From Panaeolus papilionaceus (lineage: Eukaryota > Basidiomycota > Agaricomycetes > Agaricales): 64,000 bases of DNA. This document shows positions 11,389-23,423 of this stretch, piece after piece (positions within the stretch are counted from its first letter, which is position 1; each line of letters begins with the position of its first letter). The notes below the pieces were generated by a model. That model saw nothing but the letters and a program-made list of their open reading frames with translations. It had not been told where the DNA came from and ran no database searches. A program made the translations under genes and the position numbers. Location: NCBI GenBank assembly GCA_015501605.1, contig JADNRZ010000019.1, forward strand, positions 496,001 to 560,000, in the 5' to 3' direction.

Positions 11389-13365
11389 TCACACCGATAA
11401 TGAGTTGCTGGGAGACATGCTAAAATGACCTTGTTCTTCGACCAACGAGGTAGAAAACTTGTCACTGTAACCAATTTAGATCAGTGTTGGCATTTCTTCT
11501 AAAGGGCACCTCAAAGATAAGGCATTACTCACGGTGCAACTATAATTTCCATTGTCTCCACTATTGGGCTTTCGACTTTAACGTGGAACTCATCAGGATC
11601 GTTAGTGTCGTTCGATTGCCGGCTGGGCACGTTCACTGACGACCATCCCCCGCCTAGGAGGGCATCTGTCCGAATGGGTCTAACCTTCAAGCGCATAAAG
11701 CGGGTTTTCAATTCCGAAGGCTGCAAGTTTTTATCAGCCCAACGGAGCAGGAAGCGCTGCTGCGATGATGATAGCGACTTCCAGTTCGCGTAGCAATGTT
11801 CGTAGAGCATGGCTGACTTCGATTTGAGTGAAGTGGATATGGGACCTGAAAGACGATGCCAAGTCAAGAGAACAAGGCACAGGAATTGCGCGTATGCGTC
11901 CTCTCCTCCATCGATTGGGCCAGGTCCTGGGTCAAAGCATTGATCTTCAATTGACAGATTGGTTTCGCCCTCTATGACTGTCTGTTTCAATGCCTCAACA
12001 GCGACCTGAATGGAAGGGGTGAGGAGGAAGCACTTGTACACCTTGTCAAAATCGCTGACGCTGTTGAAGTGTTGGAACATCCATGCCAACGCGGAAGGTA
12101 GCCAGTGATCACAGGAGGTACTTTGTTTGGGATCCATGATTAGATCCGTCCATGTTGATGGTGAACTAAGGAAGAACCGTTCAAACCATCGTGAAGGGGT
12201 AAACCTGAGGACCGACTTGAGGATAATCCAGGCTTGAGGCGATTGGTATGCTGGCAGTGGTGTCAGACTTGCCTGAGCCTTCATGTGGTTTCTCAGAATA
12301 TAGATGGCTGGCCGTGCCGTGGTCCAAACCAGGAATCCTAATATAGGAGCCATGGATAGCCCCGCGACAATGGCAAGAATGGTGTTCGCCAAGCGAAGAA
12401 AGTCAAGAAGCCCGACAAAGAACGTGGCGATAGATAGTAGAAGGAAGACAGGGAGAGCAAGAACAATGTCGGGGACGTTCCACTCGAAGAGACCCTGATA
12501 TTGACTTTGCCTGACGGACAGGCGATGACGCTGGAACACATATTCTCTTTTTCGGTAGGAACGTATCCATTGCAGAGCAACGATGCCGACGAGTGCCGAG
12601 CCAAGACTGAGAATAAGGCTCACGAAAATGAAGCAGTTGATCCTAATCGCTTGGGCGCTTCCCGGCGCACTCGCGGTGGAATCGAGAAGAGGTTTGATAA
12701 TTGTATTTGTAATTGTGACATTTCCGTTCAGTTGTCCTGCAATTTGCGCCAGCAGCATTGCAGACACAGTGGGAGACGGGTCGGTATCCAATAACTCCAC
12801 TGTTTGTATGGCAAAAGCTGTTACAATGGCCGAGAATAGAGCTGCCTGTGTGATGAAGGCGTGAGCGATGTCTTTCACTGTAGGACAATAGCCAGAGTGA
12901 AAATGAGCGCACAAAGATAAGCATGTTTTGAATTTCGTCCATCCAGCTCTCGCACATAGAGTCATCAAACTCCTTTGCCATACCAAAAGCCTGGTTCCAT
13001 GCATCCTCTTCCACAGGCTCATTTGAGCTTAAAGGGGTCGTGGCCTTCCTGGTTGGCTTGAATAACGGAACTGACGTGCCCTGGATATCGCCTGCGACAG
13101 ATCCTGATGCCCAGGATACTTTGGATGGTCCATGGAGCTGAGGTTCTTTTTCTAGTTGGTGGCTTGTGTTATGAATCTTGGATTCTGTTTCGTTTTCATG
13201 CCTGATACTTGAATGAGCGTTGTTATCATCTTGATCATGAAGAGCAATAGATTGGGAAGTGTCTAATGCCGCTGTCTCAAGTGTAAGCTGGGTTGTCCAC
13301 ACACTCAGTTAGCAATAGCGCTCCACAGTTAATTCTAAGCTCGTACTCACGGAGGATGCCGCCAT
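11389..13365 (-). CDS. DUF6535-domain membrane protein
   Basis: Four exons: 13365-13351 (15 nt, MAASS), 13287-12913, 12845-11533 and 11464-11389. Total 1,779 nt, 592 residues. After a low-complexity acidic N-terminus (about 100 residues) comes the agaricomycete DUF6535 signature: A-W-N-x-A-F-G-M-A-K-E-F-D, W-M-D-E-I-Q-N-M-L-I-F, then AALFSAIVTAFAIQTV. Four membrane segments are seen (AALFSAIVTAFAIQTV; FIFVSLILSLGSALVGIVAL; VLALPVFLLLSIATFFVGLL; ILAIVAGLSMAPILGFLVW). A long cytosolic-type C-terminal half follows (residues 310-592) with no known motif. The family is restricted to mushroom-type fungi and has no established function. The last exon is supported by donor gtgagt and acceptor gttacag. 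Without it the protein ends a few residues earlier at 11529. Confidence 0.8.
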
Positions 13366-14478
13366 TGACTGAAACTCGAAGTTGGAAGGACCGGTGAACA
13401 GCTGAGGAGTTGGGGTTGAGGGCAAGGGGGATGCTCAGCACGACCATCCATAGAGCTCCCACAATTGACAGTTGAATTATATTGCGTATACAAGGAGTAT
13501 TCACATCACGATTCGCCAGTCTCAGGCTGTTCCGAACATCAAATTCATTATTCCCAAATTATTCCAGGCGAATAGAGGCAGTGCAGATGAGGAAGCTGGC
13601 TATCCACCTGCTTTCCGCACCAATGGGCAGCACCTTGGTCGTGTGATGACAACCGAAGCGGTTGATACTGTAACATTTTCTATTCTAATTTTATGACCGA
13701 CATATGAATACATCAGGGGAGGATCAGGCGAGATAGAATGTGTGGGAAGGAGATGTCATGCTGGTAGTGGTTATTTCACGGTGCAGCTTCATGTAAGATA
13801 TCTGTGGACTTGGTCATGTGCTACACTTCAGATTGCCGCCCAGTGCTAGCCCCTGCGGCCTCCCAGGCACCTCTGGGCGATACTTGCTGGTTATCGTGAA
13901 CTACTTGATGATACACAGTGCCTCCAAATAACACAAATTATTGCAATAAGGTTAAGGATGCTAAAACAAGTCTGAAAACGTACAAGTTAAAGCGCATGGA
14001 TCACACTTGCCCACAACTCACCACTCACTACTAGTAATCACTGGCAGCGCCGTGTTTGGCAGATTGAAATAGGGGTGGGAACTCTGAAAAAATATACAAA
14101 TGGAAGCTGTAGATGGCATGGACACTGACAGGCTCCATATGCTTCGTCCCGGCGATTAAGCATGCACACGACTTTCTATAAACATTCTCCACCCAACAAA
14201 TCGACGTCCAAGCTTCATTTTTCTCCGTTGATGTAAACATGGAGCAGAAGAATTGGCAGAGTGTTCGGCTTCAACACTGTGGCCTCTTATAATTATCCCA
14301 CAACCACACACGTTCGTTAGGCAGGCTTCGATTTCTCGTCCATCCATATGCACCTACGTACTTATTTCAAAGGTATAAAGCCAATATGCAGACGCGCAGA
14401 TTGTAATTGACGATTCGGTCGTTCAGCCCTGTATCTTCTGGCTCAAGAACTGCCAACGGCAAACGCGCTATCCCCACC
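13366..14478. other. Intergenic, no gene recognised
   Basis: About 1.1 kb between divergent genes, presumably holding promoters of the DUF6535 gene (left) and the second phytase-like gene (right). Short frames at 13472 (+) and 14240/14353 (-) lack motifs. CAGCCC and pyrimidine-rich bases occur just before 14479. Confidence 0.45.
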
Positions 14479-16412
14479 ATGGCTTTTGGTCAAATGCGAT
14501 ACAATTCTATGCTGCTTTGGACGTTAGCCGCTCTCTGCGGTATAGCTCAGGCTGCGCCTACATCAACCAACAAAATTGGGTCGGACGCCGCCGCAGCGAG
14601 TGTTTCGGTCACTTTGGGTGGGGTGACCTACGTGAACAAGGTGAGGTATACCTGTTCGATTATCTGGCCAAATAAACTGACACTCTTTCAAGGGTATTGT
14701 TGGTTTTGGTCTGATTCCCTCCGACTTCTTGGAGTCGACAGGAGACACAATTGGTGGAATAGGAAGTGCTATCGCTTTCAAGCCTGGAACCTGGACTTCC
14801 AACGCTGACGGAACTTATTCTGGTATTCTGGTCGTCCATCCCGACCGTGGCTTTAACGTGTAAGACGCTTTCTGTCATTGATTGGCAGTTCAACTGAATT
14901 ATATATACCAGTGATGGAGCTATCGACTATCAAGCTCGCCATCACGAAATCCAATTTCGCCTGGCCCCATACACCAGTTCAACTCCTCTGAGCTTCGCCA
15001 AGGCACAGCTCACATTGCAACTTACATACCTGAATACAACCCTCGAGTTCGAGAGGTCGCACACTAAAACGAGTGGCTTGGATCCCGCTGCTGTTCGACC
15101 AGCGCAGAGCGGGTTCCCTTCCGTCCCCACTGCCGATCCCCAATTACCCATCGCTTCTTCCAGTGAAACACATTTAACTCTCGACGTGGAAGGTCTGGTT
15201 ATGAATACCGATGGAACGTGCGTCGGCGTTTTGATTACTTTTCCCTGATACCGCGTGTTAACGCGATTCTCTGCAGTTACTGGATCAGTGACGAGTATGG
15301 ACCGTATATTTATAAGTTTGATCGATCTGGTAGCCTTCTTCAGACCATACAACCCCCCAGCGCGGTCCTTCCACGCACATCCGGGAGCTTGGACTTCACT
15401 TCGGATGATGATCCTGACACCGGCAGGGCAGCTAACCAAGGTGAGTCCCTCCGCCGAGCTTGCTATGGATTCTAGCTAATGACTGTACCTCCACGCCAAT
15501 TTTAGGTTTCGAAGGCTTGACCCTCGACCCTGATACCAACACACTCTACGCTATGCTGCAGTCAGCTACGATTCAAGACGGTGGAGACGATAAATCAACT
15601 TCACGTTTTACGCGACTTTTCGCGTTTAACGTCTCCAACCCTAGCGCAACTCCACCTCTCGTGGGGGAGTGGATTGTTCCTCTCCCATTGAGCAGCAAAG
15701 ATAACACAGAAGCTTGCAGTGAAATTCACTTCGTCAGTCCTGGAGTATTTCTTGCACTATCGCGAGATGGTGACGGCCGTGGAGGTGACGACAACAACTC
15801 GAAATACAAGTAGGTTCTCGACCTACCAGGGCATTGAAATATCTTACTGACTGATTGACAAAGACAAGCTGATTTATTCTCGATCGCAAGTGCGACAAAT
15901 ATTGTCGGAAAGTTCGATGGTGCATCAAGCGCATCATCTCCCGGCGGTAAATTAAGCAAGAGTATCATACCTGCTACATATGTCTCTTTCGTGAATTACG
16001 CAGACTCCACACAGCTCGCCCGATTTGGATTGCACAATGGTTTGTGGTTACATAGTACTTATCGTCATCGCTAACTGGCATTTTATGTCTACAGACAGTC
16101 CCAATGATTTCACTTTAATTGACGCTAAATGGGAGTCTCTCGCACTGGCACCTGTCAACGATCCGTCTTTCCCGGACGACTATTTCTTGTTCACTGCGGT
16201 ACGTGCCGACTAGGTCCTTGGGGAACAACCTACTCATGACCTTACCTGAATAGTCGGACAATGACTTTATTAGCACGCACGGTGTCTCGCTGGGAGTTCC
16301 GTTCAACGCGGGCCTCGACGTTGATAACCAATTCTTGGTGTTCCGCGTTACACTCCCTAGTGTCAGGAGGGGCAGCGTCCACAAGTCGATTGGCATCAAA
16401 TTCAGCGGATGA
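14479..16412 (+). CDS. Secreted esterase-like phytase-domain protein, copy 2
   Basis: Eight exons: 14479-14640, 14693-14859, 14912-15217, 15277-15440, 15506-15809, 15864-16039, 16095-16198 and 16254-16412. Total 1,542 nt, 513 residues. Exons 2-8 have exactly the lengths of copy 1 (167, 306, 164, 304, 176, 104, 159). Exon 1 is 6 nt shorter, inside the variable region after the signal peptide (MLLWTLAALCGIAQAAPT). All family blocks are kept: YWISDEYGPYIYKF, NQGFEGLTLDPDTNTLYAML, ALSRDGDGRG, WESLALAPVNDPSFPDDYFL. Differences cluster in the N-terminal 60 residues and in the 340-370 loop (GKFDGASSASSPGG versus GMFDGPTDASSPGG). Substrate and location are inferred from the family: secreted, phosphoester or ester hydrolysis. 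Introns have diverged far more than exons, so the duplication is not very recent and both copies look under selection. Confidence 0.85.
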
Positions 16413-16741
16413 TGACGATTTAATAAAATGGTGATTGCAGTTGTCGAGTTGTTTTTAGGAATAAAAACGGCTTTCTTTTGTATGTTTTGCTTCTTCAAAG
16501 TACTCGCAAGAGAAATCATGGAAGGTAACTGAAAGCCGCACTCGGCCTTGTCGGACACATCGATATAGCCGTTCACTTCGGTTATTTGACATGACGGCGT
16601 TTCAGGGTATCCATGCGCCTTGCGGATGGCTGTGTTGTGTTTCGTCTCCCCTTTAGCGAGAGTCCTTTCGACCATATAAGCCAACCGTTTTATAGTTCCC
16701 TCAACCTTCACTTCAAAGTTCATCTTCCTTCCTTCGGCACA
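16413..16741. other. Short intergenic spacer
   Basis: About 330 bp between copy 2 of the phytase-like pair and the first acyltransferase gene, same strand. The 202-codon minus-strand frame covering it is antisense to coding exons and is a shadow. The last 80 bases are pyrimidine-rich with CTTCCTTCGGCACA before the ATG. Confidence 0.4.
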
Positions 16742-17998
16742 ATGGGACTGCTCCCGAAATCGACACTCTCACGAGTCCTACTCATGTCGGCCACATTGAC
16801 TCTCGGAATTGCAATGAAACCCTCGCCGTATCGTCGACTGTTATTTCCAGTAATGGCAGTCCTCTATCTTTACACGTTGTTCGCCCCATCTGAAGATACA
16901 CAAGCGCCTGAAATGATTTATCAGATGGGGCTTTCTGCCTCGATTCAAATGGGACAGGCATTCGACTTTCTCATTGTTAACGAACCACAACTTATTTTCC
17001 GGCGCAAAGACGCCGATCCAAGGCTTCAAATATCAAACCAATCGCTCCTCTCCCGCTTATCCTGGGCTTTGAATCTATACATCAACACGCGGGGGGCGAA
17101 CTGGAACTTCGAAGCCCCAAACCTTCGATATTCAACGCTTCCAAAGACGCGTTTCGTCATATCGAGAATCAAATGGGCAGCATTTTTCTTCGTTGCGTTG
17201 GATATATTGAATGTCTATGCCAAGCGTAATCCAATCCTTCAGGGAGAATTACCTTTTGGAGCATATGGATTTGGGTGGCAAACGTGGAATGTGATGGTGT
17301 ATTGGACGGTTATCTACTGTTTCATGCAATTTGGGCATTGCGTTTTCTCGGTGGTTGCTGTATCTCTGGGTGTCTCTTCCGTTGAGGACTGGCCAGCTTG
17401 GCACGGGCACCCTGGATCTGCTGTATCCATTCGAAAATTTTGGGGGTACGTGATAGGTTAATTGGACCTCAATCTGCAATACTCATGACACATCTAAACT
17501 ATTCTCAAAAATAGAAAAACATGGCACCAAGCACTTCGTCGGGTAACTTTCTTTACCAGATCAACCAAAAATACCCAACTGATATCTTTCTTCCAGCCCT
17601 TGTCCACGATGGGAAAATTCATAGCCAACACTACGCTTGAATTTCCCAAAGGGTCCTTCATGTCGTCTTATATTCAACTTTACGTCGCCTTCGTCATGTC
17701 TGGTCTGATTCACGCTGCAGCGGATTGGGTGCTGATGAAGGACCTTTCGAGCTTCAAAGGGAATCTCGTGTTCTACTCATCACAGGCGCTGGTCATTTCC
17801 TTTGAGGATGCTGTCGTCGCATTGGTGAAGCGGCTTAAAATAAGTCCTAAAGCTTGTCCGGATGTGCTACTGTATGGATGGGTGATAGTATGCTTAGGGT
17901 TCACGAGTCCCCTTTGGTTCGAATCTATGATCAAGGTTGGACTGAACTTTTCTCCGCCGGTTTCGCTTGTAGGTTACTTGATGCCCGAACTTGTTTAG
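16742..17998 (+). CDS. Wax-synthase-type membrane-bound O-acyltransferase, copy 1
   Basis: Three exons: 16742-17445, 17515-17542 (28 nt) and 17597-17998, 377 residues. About eight hydrophobic segments. Family markers are TRGANWNFEAPNLRYS, PFGAYGFGWQTWNVM, then RKFWG joined through the micro-exon to KTWHQALRR, PKGSFMSSYIQLYVAF, SGLIHAAADW and TSPLWFE. In the MBOAT/wax-synthase superfamily the FW-x(3-5)-W-H-x-x-x-R segment and the His of the SGLxH helix form the acyl-transfer site in the ER membrane. Fungal relatives make wax or steryl esters or acetylate terpenoids and meroterpenoids. The substrate here cannot be told. A tandem paralogue follows at 18636 on the same strand with the same exon pattern. 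Confidence 0.8.
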
Positions 17999-18635
17999 TA
18001 GTTGTGGTCAGACTATTTATAACCGGAGTTTGTTTACCATGCCTGGATACTTACAGCCTGAGTTCACCGCCCTTGTGAAAAGATGTCGACAGTAGAACCG
18101 AGCTCCGTCAATCGATGCCTGAGGTCAACTTAATGTCAACGTAGGTTTCGTGAGACATCAGAAATCAAGTTATGTAAGGCCCACAAATTTCAATTGCGTC
18201 GGCACAAAAAAACTCAATGAACCTATGAAACCAAACGCCCAAGTGATGCATGATATATATCAATTTAATGAGGTCCGTCCCTGAGGTCGTCCACTAGCAG
18301 TGCTCGCGATCGATTGCTACCAACAAGCTTATGTCCACAGAAATGGTGGTGTGCATGCTTGCGTGTTCGTTGTGAACAACGTGGAGGACAAACGGTGGAT
18401 GTCTGGGTGACCCTGCTAATGAGGGGTGTGAAAGATAGCGGATAGACAGTAAGCGGTTTCCTAGATCATCATTTGTGCATGCCAATGTTGCTGATGTCCC
18501 CATCATGGCTTCACCGCAGTTCCTGAGATTCTCATCCACTTCCACCGTGGCGTTTGAGCGCGAGTACTCATTAAGTATAAAGGTCGGCTTTCTGAACCTT
18601 GACCTCATTTTGAAAGCCATCCTCCCTCTGTATTT
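17999..18635. other. Spacer between tandem acyltransferase genes
   Basis: 640 bp without a supported gene. The minus-strand 125-codon frame starting at 18671 has no motif. Contains the promoter of the second acyltransferase copy. No obvious repeat. Confidence 0.4.
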
Positions 18636-19891
18636 ATGTTGGCAGCAGTGTTTCATTCGACTGTAGCCCAATCGCTTATCCTTTCGGGCTTGTTCTCGAT
18701 TGGCTTGGCGACACGGCCTGCACCCCCTAGCAAGTCATTTATAATACCAGCTATGTTGGCAGTCTACCTCTGCATCCTCTTCAAGTCATCGCACGAGACA
18801 ACAGGCGATGTGACGTACCAAATCGCTTTTACAGGCGCCGTTCAAATGGTCCAAGCTGTCGACTATCTACTTATTCATGACGTCCAACACACCCTACACC
18901 GAAAAACCGTTGATCCATCTAAACCGCCTATCTCCACACAATCCTTCCTTTCGCGCTTGTTATGGAGTTTTGTGCTTATGGTTAATTGGCGCGGGGCGAA
19001 TTGGAACTTTGAAGCGCCCAGCCTTCGTCACTCTGCACTAAAAAGAAGCAGCTTTGCGGCGTCAAGGCTTCTTTGGTGGTTTCTACTGGTAGTAGTAGCT
19101 GATGTCCTCCACATTTGCGCTCTGAATAACCCAATACTGCGTGGGGACGAACCATTTGGCACGTATGGATATGCATGGCAAGCGTGGAACGTGATGCTGT
19201 ACTGGACGGCTCTGTATTGCTTTCAGCAATCTGGTCACAGTGCAGTAGCTGCGATATGTGTGGGTTTGGGATTTTCGACGCCGGATGACTGGCCGTCGTA
19301 TCATGGGTATCTCAGCGATGCGGTTTCGACACGAAAGTTCTGGGGGTAAGAAGACTTTTTGCATAATATACCACGTACGTGTACTGACAAGGCCCCTTCA
19401 CGAATTTGAATCGCAGTCAATTTTGGCAGCAGGGTCTCCGACGTGTAAGTAGATATCCCTCATTGATCACAAAATTTTCATACTGATTTGGTGTATAGCC
19501 GTTATCGACAGCAGGAAAATACATCGCAAATACGATGCTCAAGTATCCTAAGGGTTCTTTTATGTCGCGTTACATTCAACTCTACGTAGCCTTTGTGCTC
19601 TCAGGGCTTTTCCATGCGTTTGCTGACTGGGCGGTCACGAAGGACCAATCAGCTTTCCGAGCAATCATGACCTACTACGTTCTACAAGCCCTAATAATTA
19701 CCCTTGAAGATGGGTTGGTGGCGATGGCCAAAGCATTGAAGATGCCGAAGGATGCCTTTCCCCGACCGCTGCTCTATGCATGGGTCTTCGGTTGGCAAGT
19801 ACTCACCAGCCCAATGTGGTTCGAAACAATGATCCGTAACCTGCCTTTCGAACCTCCATTTTCTACCGTAAAATATTTGGTATCTCCATAA
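18636..19891 (+). CDS. Wax-synthase-type membrane-bound O-acyltransferase, copy 2
   Basis: Three exons: 18636-19345, 19417-19444 (28 nt) and 19499-19891, 376 residues. The exon plan equals copy 1, including a 28-nt micro-exon. Same markers: WRGANWNFEAPSLRHS, PFGTYGYAWQAWNVM, RKFWG, PKGSFMSRYIQLYVAF, SGLFHAFADW and TSPMWFE. The micro-exon here reads Q-F-W-Q-Q-G-L-R-R, so the histidine of W-H-Q in copy 1 is glutamine, and the preceding K-T is Q-F. The second-site histidine (SGLFHAF) is kept. This may mean changed substrate or reduced activity. The open frame, intact splice sites and conserved membrane segments argue against a pseudogene. Confidence 0.78.
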
Positions 19892-20039
19892 ACTATTTTA
19901 CATTATTAAGCTTTCGATATAATGATTATATATTAGCTTAAACAACGGCCGTAATACATAGGAACAGTACAAAACATAGATTCATAGAATAGAAAGTCTG
20001 AGGCAATACCAGGTCAAAGCACGCACTCAGGTTAGAACG

Positions 20040-20290
20040 AGCATGTCGCTGAGCTGGACACGTGGAACTATCCTTCTCTCCCGCCGTAAACGCGTATTTC
20101 CCAGCAGAAGTATCATGAAACTCTCTACCCCTACGCACTAGCCTTTAGCTTCGTACGCGTACCTCATGCTGATAGCGACTCTAACCTTGTTCCAGTTCGT
20201 TGAGACGAGGCAGATTTCTTTATTGAGTTCTCCCCCACAGAGATCCCAGAACATTATCATGGGAGTTGTGACGCTAATATCTGTCAGCAG
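20040..20290 (-). pseudogene. Relic of a G-domain (P-loop GTPase) gene
   Basis: Two pieces match gene A at 22.2-22.6 kb in order. Minus strand 20130-20040 encodes TSAGKYAFTAGEK, like the C-terminal TAAGKYAFTTEEK of gene A. Bases 20270-20190 match the segment encoding the Cys-Gly-Gly-Glu and Leu-Val-Ser-Thr-Lys-Trp region (CTCCCCCACAGAGAT is identical). About 200 bp that separate these in gene A are missing, and no open frame links them. There is no P-loop. A decayed, internally deleted member of the neighbouring array. Confidence 0.7.
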
Positions 20291-22154
20291 GATTTCACCG
20301 AAAGAGGGGCAGATTGCATGCGGTTCATGAACAACCTCGCCATCCTTCTCTCAAACCCGGCCGCATCCCAGCAATCCAACCCCTCCAAAAGAGGTCCATG
20401 ATAAGGTGAGTGTTACAAGGGGATTGAGGTCCATCCGTGTAGGCTGCCTTGACGTAGGAGTCGAAATGTCAGCAGGTGCACGTTGCAGGCTTCTCCCCAG
20501 CGAAAACGCACTCCCCCTCTGCTCTTTCTCATCCTCCCCGACAGCACCTCTTCATTTCACCAATTCATCTCTCGCCTCTCCCATGAAATCGGGGAGGTAA
20601 CAAGACAGCGTGGCCAAATAGGTTGTACGGTAAGGTAGAGTTGAAAAGAGACGGTGAGAAATGTGTGCGAGAGATGATGAGGAGACGGGGCATTTGATTA
20701 GGTGGTCTTGCGGAGTGGTCAACTTGGGTGGTATGAGTTTCCTGTGGCGTATGGTAGGTGAATAACGGGTGACGTGGTTGATAGTGGTGGGGAAGACATT
20801 AGCGACTTGGAGATCAGTTCTGGGTTGAGACATGTTCCTCTCAACGCTGCTAATGATGGTCGTCCTATTGGATAATAAAGGCACCTTCCTCCTTGCGCTG
20901 AAAAGAGATGATATGGTGCTGGTTGTACTATATGCCGGTGATGAAGAGGTGAATAAAACGAATACTTTCATGGAGATGAAATGAGTGACAATGATTTTCT
21001 TCATCTCTTTCTTGTTGCACTCCCAGTATTTTTCATAGTCGCCAATAGCAAGTACGCGGAGACGTACTAATGCAAATGTGACGGAGGTGGGGGGTTATGA
21101 GTAGACCATTTGATAGTTGTGTTGGTGTGGCGACTTTGAGAGTGGTGAATGTAGCTGGTGGAGAGCTGAAATTTGAGAATTAGTTTCTAGTTGGGAGTCG
21201 GAACTCTTACACGAACAGGAGCAATAAAGATAAAACTCCAGAACTAGTCATGATAAGGAGACCTCCATCCGTCTCTAGCAAATCCACCTCTCGCAATGAG
21301 ACCCAAGGAAACTCTCGACAAATTCCAGAGCGCAGTGACACGTCAATTTCACCATACCTGATAACTCATGTGCTCCCAACTGACACCTAGGTTCAATGGT
21401 AAGCCTGGCTAGATGGCAATTGAAAGATTACATTGCGCTATCGAAGTACACTAAAAACGATGAGTGTCGGTTAAGCGGGATAGGTCATCAATATCAGAGC
21501 GTTACTCGCATTTAGTTAGTCCCAGTCGTTTAAATAGCTAGTAGATATATCGCATAGGACAGAGCACATATGCCAGACTCGTTGAGAAGCTGACCAGAAA
21601 ATCCTGAGAGAACCTGTGCATATGTAACCCAATCCTGCCCACCGCTGTCTCAACGGCGTTCCTTCATCAAAAGGTGTCTTAAATCTTCGGAAAAATTGTA
21701 AATGGTGAAATGAGTGTGGAATAGCTCGAAGAGCGCGGTCTTTCAGCCTGAACGACGATGGTGGTTCGGGATCAAATTTGCCATTGAAAATTTGAAATAT
21801 TGACCAGTGACCATCGCTTCAAACACTGACCCAAACATTCCCACCTGCTAATACCGTACATCAGTGGTATCGGCGCGGGCTTTTTATGCGTCAAAACTTC
21901 TGTCGGGCCTTTTCATGCAGACTCAGTGTGACGAGACCATGATGAAGAACTACCCAAGTTATATAGTCTCCCAGAATATTACACATACCGACAAACTTCG
22001 CCCCTAAAATAGTTGTTATCAACACAGACTATGTTCCGGAATATAAATATGTTTCTACAACGAATATCGATATACAACAGGACGGTACAAAACAGGATAT
22101 CAAAACAATACATGGTCAAAATACGATACGAACTCAGCGCCCAGGCCGCAGCGC
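20291..22154. other. 1.9 kb without a recognised gene
   Basis: The largest frame (150 codons, minus, 21004-20552) is Ser/Thr/Pro-rich with no motif and no clear splice partners, so it is not called. No long repeat, LTR or inverted repeat was recognised. Likely decayed sequence related to the array relic to its left, plus the 3' flank of gene A. Confidence 0.4.
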
Positions 22155-23423
22155 TCATGTCGTAACTAGAATACCGCTAAGCTGGGTAAGTTGGGCGCTG
22201 ATTTTCTCCTCCGTCGTAAAGGCATACTTCCCAGCAGCAGTTTTATAGATCTTTTTACCCTTATCCACTAATTCTCGTTGGATCTGCGTCACGAACTTCT
22301 CGTTAATATGTCCGACTATGTCACGGAGAGTGCTCATTGCCGTCTCCTTGGCCGAAGCGTCGGTGGTGGAGTCGAAGCGACTGGTGATGGAGCCTTTGGC
22401 GATGAGGACACCCCAGTGATCCTTCTTGAGACTTGCTTCCTTAACTTCATATTCGCTCTTGTGGTCGGGATGAACATCATTCCACTTTGTTGAGACGAGG
22501 CAGACTTTGTTGAAGACTTCTCCCCCACAGAGATGCTTGAACAACGTGAGCGTTGTAGACGCCCCAGAGTCAAAACGAATGTCCGTGACTCGATGTAGGT
22601 ATATGATGCCGTTGAGCTTTTTGTCTTCCTTGTATCTAATATTGCATATGAATTGATTAGCGACCGAACGCAAAGTACAGAATTTATATGCCGTACGATT
22701 TCTTCAACCACTCTGCGATTGTCGTCAAGATCTCCGCATTCGTTCTCTGGGGATCATCAAAACCGGGGGTATCGACGAGGACTAGATGTGAATTGGTGCC
22801 TGGGATAGGGAGTCTGAAGCAGCCAACTTCGATAGTTCCCGCATCAAGATTATGACCGACACCCTGGACAACCTTTCCCGCAATGGCGCTGATAAACTAA
22901 CGGAAGTCCTCATAAATCAATAGGGATCCGCTCGTCGGTGCTACACCATCATGATTTACTCACTGTGGTTTTTCCAACACCAGTCGCGCCCATCACCCTA
23001 GAGGGTTTCAACCTCTCATCAAAACACGTTGAGGGAAGACGATGACCAACTTACGCAATGATGATGTCGTCCTCCCCTTTAATATCTTCGAGAGTAGCCT
23101 TGCACGCCTTTTCATCATCCACACCTGATAGTTCAAAAGATTTGACCGCAATGTTGGCGATATCTCTGTTATATTAACATAATATTGATGTCTAGCGGAT
23201 ACCACTAAAACAGACATCGAGTTACGCACGCTAATTGGTCATTGGGTACATGTGAAGCGACCTTGCTTTTTGTGGCGAAGGCGACTTTGGCCGCGCCAGG
23301 GTTTGTAGAGTCGGAGGTTTCACGAGAATGGCGAGACGGAAACCACGATCGGAAAAACTCTCTCTACCAAGACTGATAAGTGGAGTAACGAAGCAGTCTG
23401 GGGAATAAGCTCACGAAAGTCAT
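22155..23423 (-). CDS. G-domain P-loop GTPase-like protein A
   Basis: Six exons: 23423-23415, 23363-23230, 23165-23055, 22997-22964 (34 nt), 22896-22697 and 22635-22155. Total 969 nt, 322 residues. The 34-nt exon encodes only the G1 P-loop (V-MGATGVGKTT). The next exon begins FISAIAG and holds G3, LVDTPGFDD. The last exon has the family core NGIIYLHRVTDIRFD, CGGEVFNKVCLVSTKWNDV (G4-like T-K-W-N), GSITSRFDST and TAAGKYAFTTEE near the C-terminus. The N-terminus is short and basic. These features fit the TRAFAC/MMR_HSR1 G-domain proteins expanded in Agaricomycetes, with AIG1/GIMAP-like proteins as distant relatives. GTP binding is inferred, cellular role unknown. The N-terminal 9-nt exon (MTF) is the least certain part. 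Confidence 0.78.

Noticed and set aside
16115..16723. 202-codon minus-strand frame
   Set aside because: Antisense to the last exons of the phytase-like copy 2 and to its spacer. The plus strand is clearly coding.
9298..19891. A secondary-metabolite cluster (phytase-like, DUF6535 and two acyltransferases)
   Set aside because: No terpene synthase, PKS, NRPS, P450 or regulator is nearby. Adjacency of duplicated genes alone does not make a cluster.
20552..21004. 150-codon minus-strand frame
   Set aside because: Ser/Thr/Pro-rich low-complexity translation, no motif, no splice partner. Likely chance.
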